Shown here: positions 27,026 through 40,454 of the stretch, piece by piece
How the letters are laid out: the number at the start of each line of letters is the position of its first letter
How positions within the stretch are numbered: position 1 is the first letter of the stretch
Assembly (NCBI GenBank): GCA_030848705.1
Contig: CM061238.1
Coordinates: forward strand, 61,171,133 to 61,235,132
Source: Heracleum sosnowskyi
Lineage: Eukaryota > Streptophyta > Magnoliopsida > Apiales > Apiaceae
Length of the DNA stretch: 64,000 bases
Direction: 5' to 3'
Notes under the pieces: model-generated
What the model was told of the DNA's origin: nothing
What the model saw: the letters and a program-made list of their open reading frames with translations, nothing else
Databases searched by the model: none
Made by a program: the position numbers and the translations under genes

Positions 27026-30000
27026 TATAAACCCATAGGGTCAAACTACGAGAAAATATCCACAAAATGGCCCACTTCAATTTTTCCCCATTTTCCTTGT
27101 ATAGCTCCCTTTAGAGGTAAACGTAATCGGGCGTCCCCTGGTATCTGCTCCGATTCAGGCACGGACAGCTCCAAATGAAGTTTTCTGTAATTCTATAAAC
27201 CCATAGGGTCAAACTATGAGAAAATATCCACAAAATGGCCCGCTTCAATTTTCCCCCATTTTCCTTGTATAGTTCCCTTTAGAGGTAAACGTAATCGGGC
27301 GTCCCTGGTATCTGCTCCGATTCAGGCACGGACAGCTCCAAATGAAGTTTTCTGTAATTCTATAAACCCATAGGGTCAAACTACGAGAAAATATCCACAA
27401 AATGGCCTGCTTCAATTTTTCCCCATTTTCCTTGTACAGCTCACTTTAGAGGTAAACGTAATCGGGCATCCCCTGGTATCTGCTCCGATTCAGGCACGGA
27501 CAGCTCCAAATGAAGTTTTCTGCAATTCTATAAACCCATAGGGTCAAACTACGAGAAAATATCCACAAAATTGCCCGCTTCAATTTTTCCCCATTTTCCT
27601 TGTATAGAGGTAAACGTAATCGGGCGTCCCCTGGTATCTGCTCCGATTCAGGCAGAGACAGCTCCAAATGAAGTTTTCTGTAATTCTATAAACCCATAGG
27701 GTCAAACTACGAGAAAATATCCACAAAATGGCCTGCTTCAATTTTTCCCCATTTTCCTTGTACAGCTCACTTTAGAGGTAAACGTAATCGGGCATCCCCT
27801 GGTATCTGCTCCGATTCAGGCACGGACAGCTCCAAATGAAGTTTTCTGCAATTCTATAAACCCATAGGGTCAAACTACGAGAAAATATCCACAAAATGGC
27901 CCGCTTCAATTTTCCCCCATTTTCCTTGTATAGCTCCCTTTAGAGGTAAACGTAATCGGGCGTCCCCTGATATCTGCTCCGATTCAGGCACGGACAGCTC
28001 CAAATGAAGTTTTCTGTAATTCTATAAACCCATAGGGTCGAACTACGAGAAAATATCCACAAAATGGCCCGCTTCAATTTTTCCCCATTTTCCCTGTATA
28101 GCTCCCTTTAGAGGTAAACGTAATCGGGCGTCCCCTGGTATCTGCTCCGATTCAGGCAGAGACAGCTCCAAATGAAGTTTTCTATAATTCTATAAACCCA
28201 TAGGGTCAAACTAAGAGAAAATATCCACAAAATTGCCCGCTTCAATTTTTCCCCATTTTCCATGTATAGCTCCCTTTATAGGTAAACGTAATCGGGCGTC
28301 CCCTGGTATGTGCTCCGATTCAGGCACGGACAGCTCCAAATGAAGTTTTCTGCAATTCTATAAACAAATAGGGTCAAACAACGAGAAAATATCCACAAAA
28401 TGGCCCGCTTCAATTTTTCCCCATTTTCCTTGTATCGCTCCCTTTATAGGTAAACGTAATCGGGCGTCCCCTGGTATCTGCTCCGATTCAGGCACGGACA
28501 GCTCCAAATGTAGTTTTCTGTAATTCTATAAACCCATAGGGTCAAACTACGAGAAAATATCCACAAAATGGCCCGCTTCAATTTTCCCCCATTTTCCTTG
28601 TATAGCTCCCTTTAGAGGTAAACGTAATCGGGCGTCCCCTGGTATCTGCTCCGATTCAGGCACGGACAGCTCCAAATGAAGTTTTCTGCAATTCTATAAA
28701 CCCACAGGGTCAAACTACGAGAAAATATCCACAAAATGGCCCGCTTCAATTTTCCCGCATTTTCCTTGTATAGCTCCCTTTAGAGGTAAACGTAATCGGG
28801 CGTCCCCTGGTATCTGCTCCGATTCAGGCAGAGACAGCTCCAAATGAAGTTTTCTGTAATTCTATAAACCCATAGGGTCAAACTACGAGAAAATATCCAC
28901 AAAATGGCCCGCTTCAATTTTCCCCCATTTTCCTTGTATAGCTCCCTTTAGAGGTAAACGTAATCGGGCGACCCCTGGTATCTGCTCCGATTCAGGTACG
29001 GACAGCTCCAAATGAAGTTTTCTGTAATTCTATAAACCCATAGGGTCAAACTACGAGAAAATATCCACAAAATGGCCCGCTTCAATTTTCCCCCATTTTC
29101 CTTGTAAAGCTCCCTTTAGAGGTAAACGTAATCGGGCGTCCCCTGGTATCTGCTCCGATTCAGGCACGGACAGCTTCAAATGAAGTTTTCTGTAATTCTA
29201 TAAACCCATAGGGTCAAAGTACGAGAAAATATCCACAAAATGGCCCGCTTCAATTTTTCCCCATTTTCCTTGTATAGCTCCCTTTAGAGGTAAACGTAAT
29301 CGGGCGTCCCCTGGTATCTGCTCCGATTCAGGCACGGACAGCTTCAAATGAAGTTTTCTGCAATTCTATAAACCCATAGGGTCAAACTACGAGAAAATAT
29401 CCACAAAATGGCCCGCTTCAATTTTTCCCCATTTTTCTTGTATAGCTCCCTTTAGAGGTAAACGTAATCGGGCGTCCCCTGGTATCTGCTCCGATTCAGG
29501 CACAGACAGCTCCAAATGAAGTTTTCTGCAATTCTATAAATCCATAGGGTCAAACTACGAGAAAATATCCACAAAATGGCCCGCTTCAATTTTCCCCCAT
29601 TTTCCTTGTATAGCTCCCTTTAGAGGTAAACGTAATCGGGCGTCCCCTGGTATCTGCTCCGATTCAGGCACGGACAGCTCCAAATGAAGTTTTCTGTAAT
29701 TCTATAAACCCATAGGGTCAAACTACGAGAAAATATCCACAAAATGGCCCGCTTCAATTTTCCCCCATTTTCCTTGTATAGCTCCCTTTAGAGGTAAACG
29801 TAATCGGGCGTCCCCTGATATCTGCTCCGATTCAGGAACGGACAGCTCCAAATGAAGTTTTCTGTAATTCTATAAACCCATAGGGTCGAACTACGAGAAA
29901 ATATCCACAAAATGGCCCGCTTCAATTTTTCCCCATTTTCCCTGTATAGCTCCCTTTAGAGGTAAACGTAATCGGGCGTCCCCTGGTATCTGCTCCGATT

Positions 30001-32222
30001 CAGGCAGAGACAGCTCCAAATGAAGTTTTCTATAATTCTATAAACCCATAGGGTCAAACTACGAGAAAATATCCACAAAATTGCCCGCTTCAATTTTTCC
30101 CCATTTTCCATGTATAGCTCCCTTTATAGGTAAACGTAATCGGGCGTCCCCTGGTATGTGCTCCGATTCAGGCACGGACAGCTCCAAATGAAGTTTTCTG
30201 CAATTCTATAAACAAATAGGGTCAAACAACGAGAAAATATCCACAAAATGGCCCGCTTCAATTTTTCCCCATTTTCCTTGTATAGCTCCCTTTATAGGTA
30301 AACGTAATCGGGCGTCCCCTGGTATCTGCTCCGATTCAGGCACGGACAGCTCCAAATGAAGTTTTCTGTAATTCTATAAACCCATAGGGTCAAACTACGA
30401 GAAAATATCCACAAAATGGCCCGCTTCAATTTTCCCCCATTTTCCTTGTATAGCTCCCTTTAGAGGTAAACGTAATCGGGCGTCCCCTGGTATCTGCTCC
30501 GATTCAGGCACGGACAGCTCCAAATGAAGTTTTCTGCAATTCTATAAACCCATAGGGTCAAACTACGAGAAAATATCCACAAAAATGCCCGCTTCAATTT
30601 TTCCCCATTTTCCTTGTATAGCTCCCTTTAGAGGTAAACGTAATCGGGCGTCCCCTGGTATCTGCTCCGATTCAGGCAGAGACAACTCCAAATGAAGTTT
30701 TCTGTAATTCTATAAACCCATAGGGTCAAACTACGAGAAAATATCCACAAAATGGCCCGCTTCAATTTTCCCCCATTTTCCTTGTATAGCTCCCTTTAGA
30801 GGTAAACGTAATCGGACGTCCCCTGATATCTGCTCCGATTCAGGCACGGACAGCTCCAAATGAAGTTTTCTGTAATTCTATAAACCCATAGGGTCGAACT
30901 ACGAGAAAATATCCACAAAATGGCCCGCTTCAATTTTTCCCCATTTTCCTTGTATAGCTCCCTTTAGAGGTAAACGTAATCGGGCGTCCCCTGGTATCTG
31001 CTCCGATTCAGGCACGGACAGCTCCAAATGAAGTTTTCTGTAATTCTATAAACCCATAGGGTCAAACTACGAGAAAATATCCACAAAATGGCCCGCTTCA
31101 ATTTTTCCCCATTTTCCTTGTATAGCTCCCTTTATAGGTAAACGTAATCGGGCGTCCCCTGGTATCTGCTCCGATTCAGGCACGGACAGCTCCAAATGAA
31201 GTTTTCTGCAATTCTATAAACCCATAGGGTCAAACTACGAGAAAATATCCACAAAATGGCCCGCTTCAATTTTCCCCCATTTTCCTTGTATAGCCCCCTT
31301 TAGAGGTAAACGTAATCGGGCGTCCCCTGGTATCTGCTCCGATTCAGGCACGGACAGCTCCAAATGAAGTTTTCTGTAATTCTATAAACCCATAGGGTCA
31401 AACTACGAGAAAATATCCACAAAATGGCCCGCTTCAATTTTCCCCCATTTTCCTTGTATAGCTCCCTTTAGAGGTAAACGTAATCGGGCGTCCCCTGGTA
31501 TCTGCTCCGATTCAGGCACGGACAACTCCAAATGAAGTTTTCTGTAATTCTATAAACCCATAGGGTCAAACTACGAGAAAATATCCACAAAATGGCCCGC
31601 TTCAATTTTCCCCCATTTTCCTTGTATAGCTCCCTTTAGAGGTAAACGTAATCGGGCGTCCCCTGATATCTGCTCCGATTCAGGCACGGACAGCTCCAAA
31701 TGAAGTTTTCTGTAATTCTATAAACCCATAGGGTCGAACTACGAGAAAATATCCACAAAATGGCCCGCTTCAATTTTTCCCCATTTTCCTTGTATAGCTC
31801 CCTTTAGAGGTAAACGTAATCGGGCGTCCCCTGGTATCTGCTCCGATTCAGGCACGGACAGCTCCAAATGAAGTTTTCTGTAATTCTATAAACCCATAGG
31901 GTCAAACTACGAGAAAATATCCACAAAATGGCCCGCTTCAATTTTCCCCCATTTTCCTTGTATAGCTCCCTTTAGAGGTAAACGTAATCGGGCGTCCCCT
32001 GGTATCTGCTCCGATTCAGGCACGGACAGCTCCAAATGAAGTTTTCTGCAATTCTATAAACCCATAGGGTCAAACTACGAGAAAATATCCACAAAAATGC
32101 CCGCTTCAATTTTTCCCCATTTTCCTTGTATAGCTCCCTTTAGAGGTAAACGTAATCGGGCGTCCCCTGGTATCTGCTCCGATTCAGGCAGAGACAACTC
32201 CAAATGAAGTTTTCTGTAATTC
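27026..32222 (+). repeat. Right part of segment A with an 11-unit (1,848-bp) repeat
   Basis: This part holds types not seen to the left: gcccactt (27,026), a 10-bp-deletion unit (27,529-27,686), ctaagag (28,191), tatcgctcc with tgtagtttt (28,359), tttcccgcat (28,695), gcgacccc with aggtacgg (28,863), gtaaagctcc (29,031), caaagtacg (29,199), and tttttcttg (29,367). A block opening with gtcgaac, ccctgtat, cagaga and ctataattc occurs at 28,023 and again at 29,871, 1,848 bp or 11 units apart. It is followed both times by the aattgcccg/catgt and acaaatagg/caacgag units. A unit with aaaaatgcccg occurs at 30,543 and 32,055, nine units apart; the second ends the segment. Confidence 0.85.
27529..27686 (+). 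repeat. 158-bp satellite unit with a 10-bp deletion
   Basis: The sequence reads gtatagaggtaa where the consensus has gtatagctccctttagaggtaa, so ten bases are lost. The trinucleotide tag flanks the lost piece on both sides, which fits slippage or end-joining between short direct repeats. Copies with the same deletion at 44,811-44,968 and 49,168-49,325 are descendants by duplication. The 10-bp loss shifts the minus-strand frame and joins two otherwise stopped frames into a meaningless 73-codon open frame (27,446-27,667). Confidence 0.95.
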
Positions 32223-35200
32223 TATAAACCCATAGGGTCAAACTACGAGAAAATATCCACAAAATTGCCCGCTTCAATTTTTCCCCATTTTCCATGTATA
32301 GCTCCCTTTATAGGTAAACGTAATCGGGCGTCCCCTGGTATGTGCTCCGATTCAGGCACAGACAGCTTCAAATGAAGTTTTCTGCAATTCTATAAACCCA
32401 TAGGGTCAAACTACGAGAAAATATCCACAAAATGGCCCACTTCAATTTTTCCCGATTTTCCTTGTATAGCTCCCTTTAGAGGTAAACGTAATCGGGCGTC
32501 CCCTGGTATCTGCTCCGATTCAGGCACGGACAGCTCCAAATGAAGTTTTCTGTAATTCTATAAACAAATAGGGTCAAACTACGAGAAAATATCCACAAAA
32601 TGGTCCGCTTCAATTTTTCCCCATTTTCCTTGTATAGCTCCCTTTATAGGTAAACGTAATCGGGCGTCCCCTGGTATCTGCTCCGATTCAGGCACGGACA
32701 GCTCCAAATGAAGTTTTCTGTAATTCTATAAACCCATAGGGTCAAACTACGAGAAAATATCCACAAAATGGACCGCTTCAATTTTCCCCCATTTTCCTTG
32801 TATAGCTCCCTTTAGAGGTAAAAATAATCGGGCGTCCCCTGGTATCTGCTCCGATTCAGGCACGGACAGCTCCAAATGAAGTTTTCTGTAATTCTATAAA
32901 TCCATAGGGTCAAACTACGAGAAAATATACACAAAATGTCCCACTTCAATTTCCCCCCATTTTCCTTGTATAGCTCCCTTTAGAGGTAAACGTAATCGGG
33001 CGTCCCCTGGTATCTGCTCCGATTCAGGCACGGACAGCTCCAAATGAAGTTTTCTGTAATTCTATAAACCCATAGGGTCAAACTACGAGAAAATATCCAC
33101 AAAATGGCCCGCTTCAATTTTCCCCCATTTTCCTTGTATAGCTCCCTTTAGAGGTAAACGTAATCGGGCGTCCCCTGGTATCTGCTCCGATTCAGGCACG
33201 GACAGCTCCAAATGAAGTTTTCTGTAATTCTATAAACCCATAGGGTCAAACTACGAGAAAATATCCACAAAATGGCCTGCTTCAATATTTCCCCATTTTC
33301 CTTGTACAGCTCCCTTTAGAGGTAAACGTAATCGGGCGTCCCCTGGTATCTGCTCCGATTCAGGCACGGACAGCTCCAAATGAAGTTTTCTGTAATTCTA
33401 TAAACCCATAGGGTCAAACTACGAGAAAATATCCACAAAATGGCCCGCTTCAATTTTTCCCCATTTTCCTTGTATACCTCCCTTTATAGGTAAACGTAAT
33501 CGGGTGTCCCCTGGTATCTGCTCCGATTCAGGCACGGACAGCTCCAAATGAAGTTTTCTGTAATTCTATAAACCCATAGGGTCAAACTACGAGAAAATAT
33601 CCACGAAATGGCCCGCTTCAATTTTTCCCCATTTTCCTTGTATAGCTCCCTTTATAGGTAAACGTAATCGGGCGTCCCCTGGTATCTGCTCCGATTCAGG
33701 CACGGACAGCTCCAAATGAAGTTTTCTGCAATTCGATAAACCCATAGGGTCAAACTACGAGAAAATATCCACAAAATGGCCCGCTTCAATTTTCCCACAT
33801 TTTCCTTGTATAGCTCCCTTTAGAGGTAAACGTAATCGGGCGTCCCCTGGTATCTGCTCCGATTCAGGCAGAGACAGCTCCAAATGAAGTTTTCTGTAAT
33901 TCTATAAACCCATAGGGTCAAACTACGAGAAAATATCCACAAAATGGCCCGCTTCAATTTTCCCCCATTTTCCTTGTATAGCTCCCTTTAGAGGTAAACG
34001 TAATCGGGCGTCCCCTGGTATCTGCTCCGATTCAGGCACGGACAGCTCCAAATGAAGTTTTCTGCAATTCTATAAACCCATAGGGTCAAACTACGAGAAA
34101 ATATACACAAAATGGCCCGCTTCAATTTCCCCCAATTTTCCTTGTATAGCTCCCTTTAGAGGTAAACGTAATCGGGCGTCCCCTGGTATCTGCTCCGATT
34201 CAGGCACGGACAGCTCCAAATGAAGTTTTCTGTAATTCTATAAACCCATAGGGTCAAACTACGAGAAAATATCCACAAAATGGCCCGCTTCAATTTTCCC
34301 CCATTTTCCTTGTACAGCTCCCTTTAGAGGTAAACGTAATCGGGCGTCCCCTGGTACCTGCTCCGATTCAGGCACGGACAGCTCCAAATGAAGTTTTCTG
34401 TAATTCTATAAACCCATAGGGTCAAACTACGAGAAAATATCCACAAAATGGCCCGCTTCAATTTTTCCCCATTTTCCTTGTATACCTCCCTTTATAGGTA
34501 AACGTAATCGGGTGTCCCCTGGTATCTGCTCCGATTCAGGCACGGACAGCTCCAAATGAAGTTTTCTGTAATTCTATAAACCCATAGGGTCAAACTACGA
34601 GAAAATATCCACGAAATGGCCCGCTTCAATTTTTCCCCATTTTCCTTGTATAGCTCCCTTTATAGGTAAACGTAATCGGGCGTCCCCTGGTATCTGCTCC
34701 GATTCAGGCACGGACAGCTCCAAATGAAGTTTTCTGCAATTCGATAAACCCATAGGGTCAAACTACGAGAAAATATCCACAAAATGGCCCGCTTCAATTT
34801 TCCCACATTTTCCTTGTATAGCTCCCTTTAGAGGTAAACGTAATCGGGCGTCCCCTGGTATCTGCTCCGATTCAGGCAGAGACAGCTCCAAATGAAGTTT
34901 TCTGTAATTCTATAAACCCATAGGGTCAAACTACGAGAAAATATCCACAAAATGGCCCGCTTCAATTTTCCCCCATTTTCCTTGTATAGCTCCCTTTAGA
35001 GGTAAACGTAATCGGGCGTCCCCTGGTATCTGCTCCGATTCAGGCACAGACAGCTCCAAATGAAGTTTTCTGCAATTCTATAAACCCATAGGGTCAAACT
35101 ACGAGAAAATATACACAAAATGGCCCGCTTCAATTTCCCCCAATTTTCCTTGTATAGCTCCCTTTAGAGGTAAACGTAATCGGGCGTCCCCTGGTATCTG

Positions 35201-36086
35201 CTCCGATTCAGGCACAGACAGCTCCAAATGAAGTTTTCTGTAATTCTATAAACCCATAGGGTCAAACTACGAGAAAATATCCACAAAATGGCCCGCTTCA
35301 ATTTTCCCCCATTTTCCTTGTATAGCTCCCTTTAGAGGTAAACGTAATCGGGCGTCCCCTGGTACCTGCTCCGATTCAGGCACGGACAACTCCAAATGAA
35401 GTTTTCTGTAATTCTATAAACCCATAGGGTCAAACTACGAGAAAATATCCACAAAATGGCCTGCTTCAATTTTTCCCCATTTTCCTTGTACAGCTCACTT
35501 TAGAGGTAAACGTAATCGGGCATCCCCTGTTATCTGCTCCGATTCAGGCACGGACAGCTCCAAATGAAGTTTTCTGTAATTCTATAAACCCATAGGGACA
35601 AACTACGAGAAAATATCCACAAAATGGACCGCTTCAATTTTCCCCCATTTTCCTTGTATAGCTCCCTTTAGAGGTAAACGTAATCGGGCGTCCCCTGGTA
35701 TCTGCTCCGATTCAGGCACGGACAGCTCCAAATGAAGTTTTCTGTAATTCTATAAACCCATAGGGTCAAACTACGAGAAAATATACACGAAATGGCCCGC
35801 TTCAATTTCCCCCCATTTTCCTTGTATAGCTCCCTTTAGAGGTAAACGTAATCGGGCGTCCCCTGGTATCTGCTCCGATTCAGGCACGGACAGCTCCAAA
35901 TGAAGTTTTCTGTAATTCTATAAACCCATAGGGTCAAACTACGAGAAAATATCCACAAAATGGCCCGCTTCAATTTTCCCCCATTTTCCTTGTATAGCTC
36001 CCTTTAGAGGTAAACGTAATCGGGCGTCCCCTGGTATCTGCTCCGATTCAGGCACGGACAGCTCCAAATGAAGTTTTCTGTAATTC

Positions 36087-39000
36087 TATAAACCCATAGG
36101 GGCAAACTACGAGAAAATATCCACAAAATGGCCCGCTTCAATTTTTCCCCATTTTCCTTGTATAGCACCCTTTATAGGTAAACGTAATCGGGCGTCCCCT
36201 GGTATCTGCTCCGATTCAGGCACGGACAGCTCCAAATGAAGTTTTCGGTAATTCTATAAACCCATATGGTCAAACTACGAGAAAATATCCACAAAATTGC
36301 CCGCTTCAATTTTTCCCCATTTTCCTTGTATAGCTCCCTTTAGAGGTAAACGTAATCGGGCGTCCCCTGGTATCTGCTCCGATTCAGGCAGAGACAGCTC
36401 CAAATGAAGTTTTCTGTAATTCTATAAACCCATAGGGTCAAACTACGAGAAAATATCCACAAAATGGCCCGCTTCAATTTTTCCCCATTTTCCTTGTATA
36501 GCTCCCTTTAGAGGTAAACGTAATCGGGCGTCCCCTGGTATCTGCTCCGATTCAGGCACGGACAGCTCCAAATGAAGTTTTCTGTAATTCTATAAACCCA
36601 TAGGGTCGAACTACGAGAAAATATCCACAAAATGGCCCGCTTCAATTTTCCCCCATTTTCCTTGTACAGCTCCCTTTAGAGGTAAACGTAATCGGGCATC
36701 CCCTGGTATCTGCTCCGATTCAGGCACGGACAGCCCCAAATGAAGTTTTCTGTAATTCTATAAACCCATAGGGTCAAACTACGAGAAAATATCCACAAAA
36801 TGGCCCGCTTCAATTTTTCCCCATTTTCCTTGTATACCTCCCTTTAGAGGTAAACGTAATCGGGCGTCCCCTGGTATCTGCTCCGATTCAGGCACGGACA
36901 GCTCCAAATGAAGTTTTCTGTAATTCGATAAACCCATAGGGTCAAACTACGAGAAAATATCCACAAAATGGCCCGCTTCAATTTTTCCCCATTTTCCTTG
37001 TATAGCTCCCTTTATAGGTAAACGTAATCGGGCGTCCCCTGGTATCTGCTCCGATTCAGGCACGGACAGCTCCAAATGAAGTTTTCTGCAATTCTATAAA
37101 CCCATAGGGTCAAACTACGAGAAAATATCAACAAAATGGCCCGCTTCAATTTTCCCACATTTTCCTTGTATAGCTCCCTTTAGAGGTAAACGTAATCGGG
37201 CGTCCCCTGGTATCTGCTCCGATTCAGGCAGAGACAGCTCCAAATGAAGTTTTCTGTAATTCTTTAAACCCATAGGGTCAAACTACGAGAAAATATCCAC
37301 AAAATGGCCCGCTTCAATTTTCCCCCATTTTCCTTGTATAGCTCCCTTTAGAGGTAAACGTAATCGGGCGTCCCCTGGTATCTGCTCCGATTCAGGCACG
37401 GACAGCTCCAAATGAAGTTTTCTGCAATTCTATAAACCCATAGGGTCAAACTACGAGAAAATATACACAAAATGGCCCGCTTCAATTTTCCCACATTTTC
37501 CTTGTATAGCTCCCTTTAGAGGTAAACGTAATCGGGCGTCCCCTGGTATCTGCTCCGATTCAGGCAGAGACAGCTCCAAATGAAGTTTTCTGTAATTCTA
37601 TAAACCCATAGGGTCAAACTACGAGAAAATATCCACAAAATGGTCCGCTTCAATTTTCCCCCATTTTCCTTGTATAGCTCCCTTTAGAGGTAAACGTAAT
37701 CGGGCGTCCCCTGGTATCTGCTCCGATTCAGGCACGGACAACTCCAAATGAAGTTTTCTGTAATTCTATAAACCCATAGGGTCAAACTACGAGAAAATAT
37801 CCACAAAATGGCCTGCTTCAATTTTTCCCCATTTTCCTTGTACAGCTCACTTTAGAGGTAAACGTAATCGGGCATCCCCTGTTATCTACTCCGATTCAGG
37901 CACGGACAGCTCCAAATGAAGTTTTCTGTAATTCTATAAACCCATAGGGTCAAACTACGAGAAAATATCCACAAAATGGACCGCTTCAATTTTCCCCCAT
38001 TTTCCTTGTATAGCTCCCTTTAGAGGTAAACGTAATCGGGCGTCCCCTGGTATCTGCTCCGATTCAGGCACGGACAGCTCCAAATGAAGTTTTCTGTAAT
38101 TCTATAAACCCATAGGGTCAAACTACGAGAAAATATACACAAAATGGCCCGCTTCAATTTCCCCCCATTTTCCTTGTATAGCTCCCTTTAGAGGTAAACG
38201 TAATCGGGCGTCCCCTGGTATCTGCTCCGATTCAGGCACGGACAGCTCCAAATGAAGTTTTCTGTAATTCTATAAACCCATAGGGTCAAACTACGAGAAA
38301 ATATCCACAAAATGGCCCGCTTCAATTTTCCCCCATTTTCCTTGTATAGCTCCCTTTAGAGGTAAACGTAATCGGGCGTCCCCTGGTATCTGCTCCGATT
38401 CAGGCACGGACAGCTCCAAATGAAGTTTTCTGTAATTCTATAAACCCATAGGAGCAAACTACGAGAAAATATCCCCAAAATGGCCCGCTTCAATTTTTCC
38501 CCATTTTCCTTGTATAGCACCCTTTATAGGTAAACGTAATCGGGCGTCCCCTGGTATCTGCTCCGATTCAGGCACAGACAGCTCCAAATGAAGTTTTCGG
38601 TAATTCTATAAACCCATATGGTCAAACTACGAGAAAATATCCACAAAATTGCCCGCTTCAATTTTTCCCCATTTTCCTTGTATAGCTCCCTTTAGAGGTA
38701 AACGTAATCGGGCGTCCCCTGGTATCTGCTCCGATTCAGGCAGAGACAGCTCCAAATGAAGTTTTCTGTAATTCTATAAACCCATAGGGTCAAACTACGA
38801 GAAAATATCCACAAAATGGCCCGCTTCAATTTTTCCCCATTTTCCTTGTATAGCTCCCTTTAGAGGTAAACGTAATCGGGCGTCCCCTGGTATCTGCTCC
38901 GATTCAGGCACGGACAGCTCCAAATGAAGTTTTCTGTAATTCTATAAACCCATAGGGTCGAACTACGAGAAAATATCCACAAAATGGCCCGCTTCAATTT

Positions 39001-40454
39001 TCCCCCATTTTCCTTGTACAGCTCCCTTTAGAGGTAAACGTAATCGGGCATCCCCTGGTATCTGCTCCGATTCAGGCACGGACAGCCCCAAATGAAGTTT
39101 TCTGTAATTCTATAAACCCATAGGGTCAAACTACGAGAAAATATCCACAAAATGGCCCGCTTCAATTTTTCCCCATTTTCCTTGTATACCTCCCTTTAGA
39201 GGTAAACGTAATCGGGCGTCCCCTGGTATCTGCTCCGATTCAGGCACGGACAGCTCCAAATGAAGTTTTCTGTAATTCGATAAACCCATAGGGTCAAACT
39301 ACGAGAAAATATCCACAAAATGGCCCGCTTCAATTTTTCCCCATTTTCCTTGTATAGCTCCCTTTATAGGTAAACGTAATCGGGCGTCCCCTGGTATCTG
39401 CTCCGATTCAGGCACGGACAGCTCCAAATGAAGTTTTCTGCAATTCTATAAACCCATAGGGTCAAACTACGAGAAAATATCCACAAAATGGCCCGCTTCA
39501 ATTTTCCCACATTTTCCTTGTATAGCTCCCTTTAGAGGTAAACGTAATCGGGCGTCCCCTGGTATCTGCTCCGATTCAGGCAGAGACAGCTCCAAATGAA
39601 GTTTTCTGTAATTCTTTAAACCCATAGGGTCAAACTACGAGAAAATATCCACAAAATGGCCCGCTTCAATTTTCCCCCATTTTCCTTGTATAGCTCCCTT
39701 TAGAGGTAAACGTAATCGGGCGTCCCCTGGTATCTGCTCCGATTCAGGCACGGACAGCTCCAAATGAAGTTTTCTGCAATTCTATAAACCCATAGGGTCA
39801 AACTACGAGAAAATATACACAAAATGGCCCGCTTCAATTTTCCCACATTTTCCTTGTATAGCTCCCTTTAGAGGTAAACGTAATCGGGCGTCCCCTGGTA
39901 TCTGCTCCGATTCAGGCAGAGACAGCTCCAAATGAAGTTTTCTGTAATTCTATAAACCCATAGGGTCAAACTACGAGAAAATATCCACAAAATGGTCCGC
40001 TTCAATTTTCCCCCATTTTCCTTGTATAGCTCCCTTTAGAGGTAAACGTAATCGGGCGTCCCCTGGTATCTGCTCCGATTCAGGCACGGACAACTCCAAA
40101 TGAAGTTTTCTGTAATTCTATAAACCCATAGGGTCAAACTACGAGAAAATATCCACAAAATGGCCTGCTTCAATTTTTCCCCATTTTCCTTGTACAGCTC
40201 ACTTTAGAGGTAAACGTAATCGGGCATCCCCTGTTATCTACTCCGATTCAGGCACGGACAGCTCCAAATGAAGTTTTCTGTAATTCTATAAACCCATAGG
40301 GTCAAACTACGACAAAATATCCACAAAATGGACCGCTTCAATTTTCCCCCATTTTCCTTGTATAGCTCCCTTTAGAGGTAAACGTAATCGGGCGTCCCCT
40401 GGTATCTGCTCCGATTCAGGCACGGACAGCTCCAAATGAAGTTTTCTGTAATTC
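36087..40454 (+). repeat. 14-unit higher-order repeat pair in segment B
   Basis: This is the segment B counterpart of 16,291-20,658, shifted by 19,796 bp. The full 14-unit copy is 36,087-38,438 and the 12-unit copy is 38,439-40,454. The cggta markers at 36,247 and 38,599 are again 2,352 bp apart. It is followed at 40,455-42,633 by the 13-unit copy starting with gtcgaac and ttttctcc, and from 42,634 by the start of the 15-unit order. Confidence 0.92.

Larger units (their letters stand above)
11923..32222 (+). repeat. Segment A: first copy of a ~20-kb tandem duplication
   Basis: This segment has 121 units (121 x 168 less 28 deleted bases = 20,300 bp). It is followed without a gap by segment B, which repeats it. 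Rare markers pair at constant offsets. At 20,300: the aattgcccg unit, 11,923 and 32,223. At 19,796: gggacaaac, 15,799 and 35,595; tatggtc; both first-series 5-bp-deletion units; cccctatttt, 22,729 and 42,525; gattctggc. At 17,282: gatatc, 26,636 and 43,918; ctaagag, 28,211 and 45,493; atcggacg, 30,811 and 48,093. Offsets change only where one copy has gained or lost a whole-unit block: 504 bp near 13.6 kb and 2,514 bp near 24-26.6 kb, both present only here. The edge is sharp: upstream of 11,923 the sequence does not match upstream of 32,223. Confidence 0.92.

Noticed and set aside
27446..27667. 73-codon open frame on the minus strand, repeated at 44,728-44,949 and 49,085-49,306
   Set aside because: All three copies span the same 10-bp-deletion unit; the frame is a by-product of that deletion and was multiplied by array duplication. 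Identical copies therefore show shared descent of the repeat, not selection on a protein.
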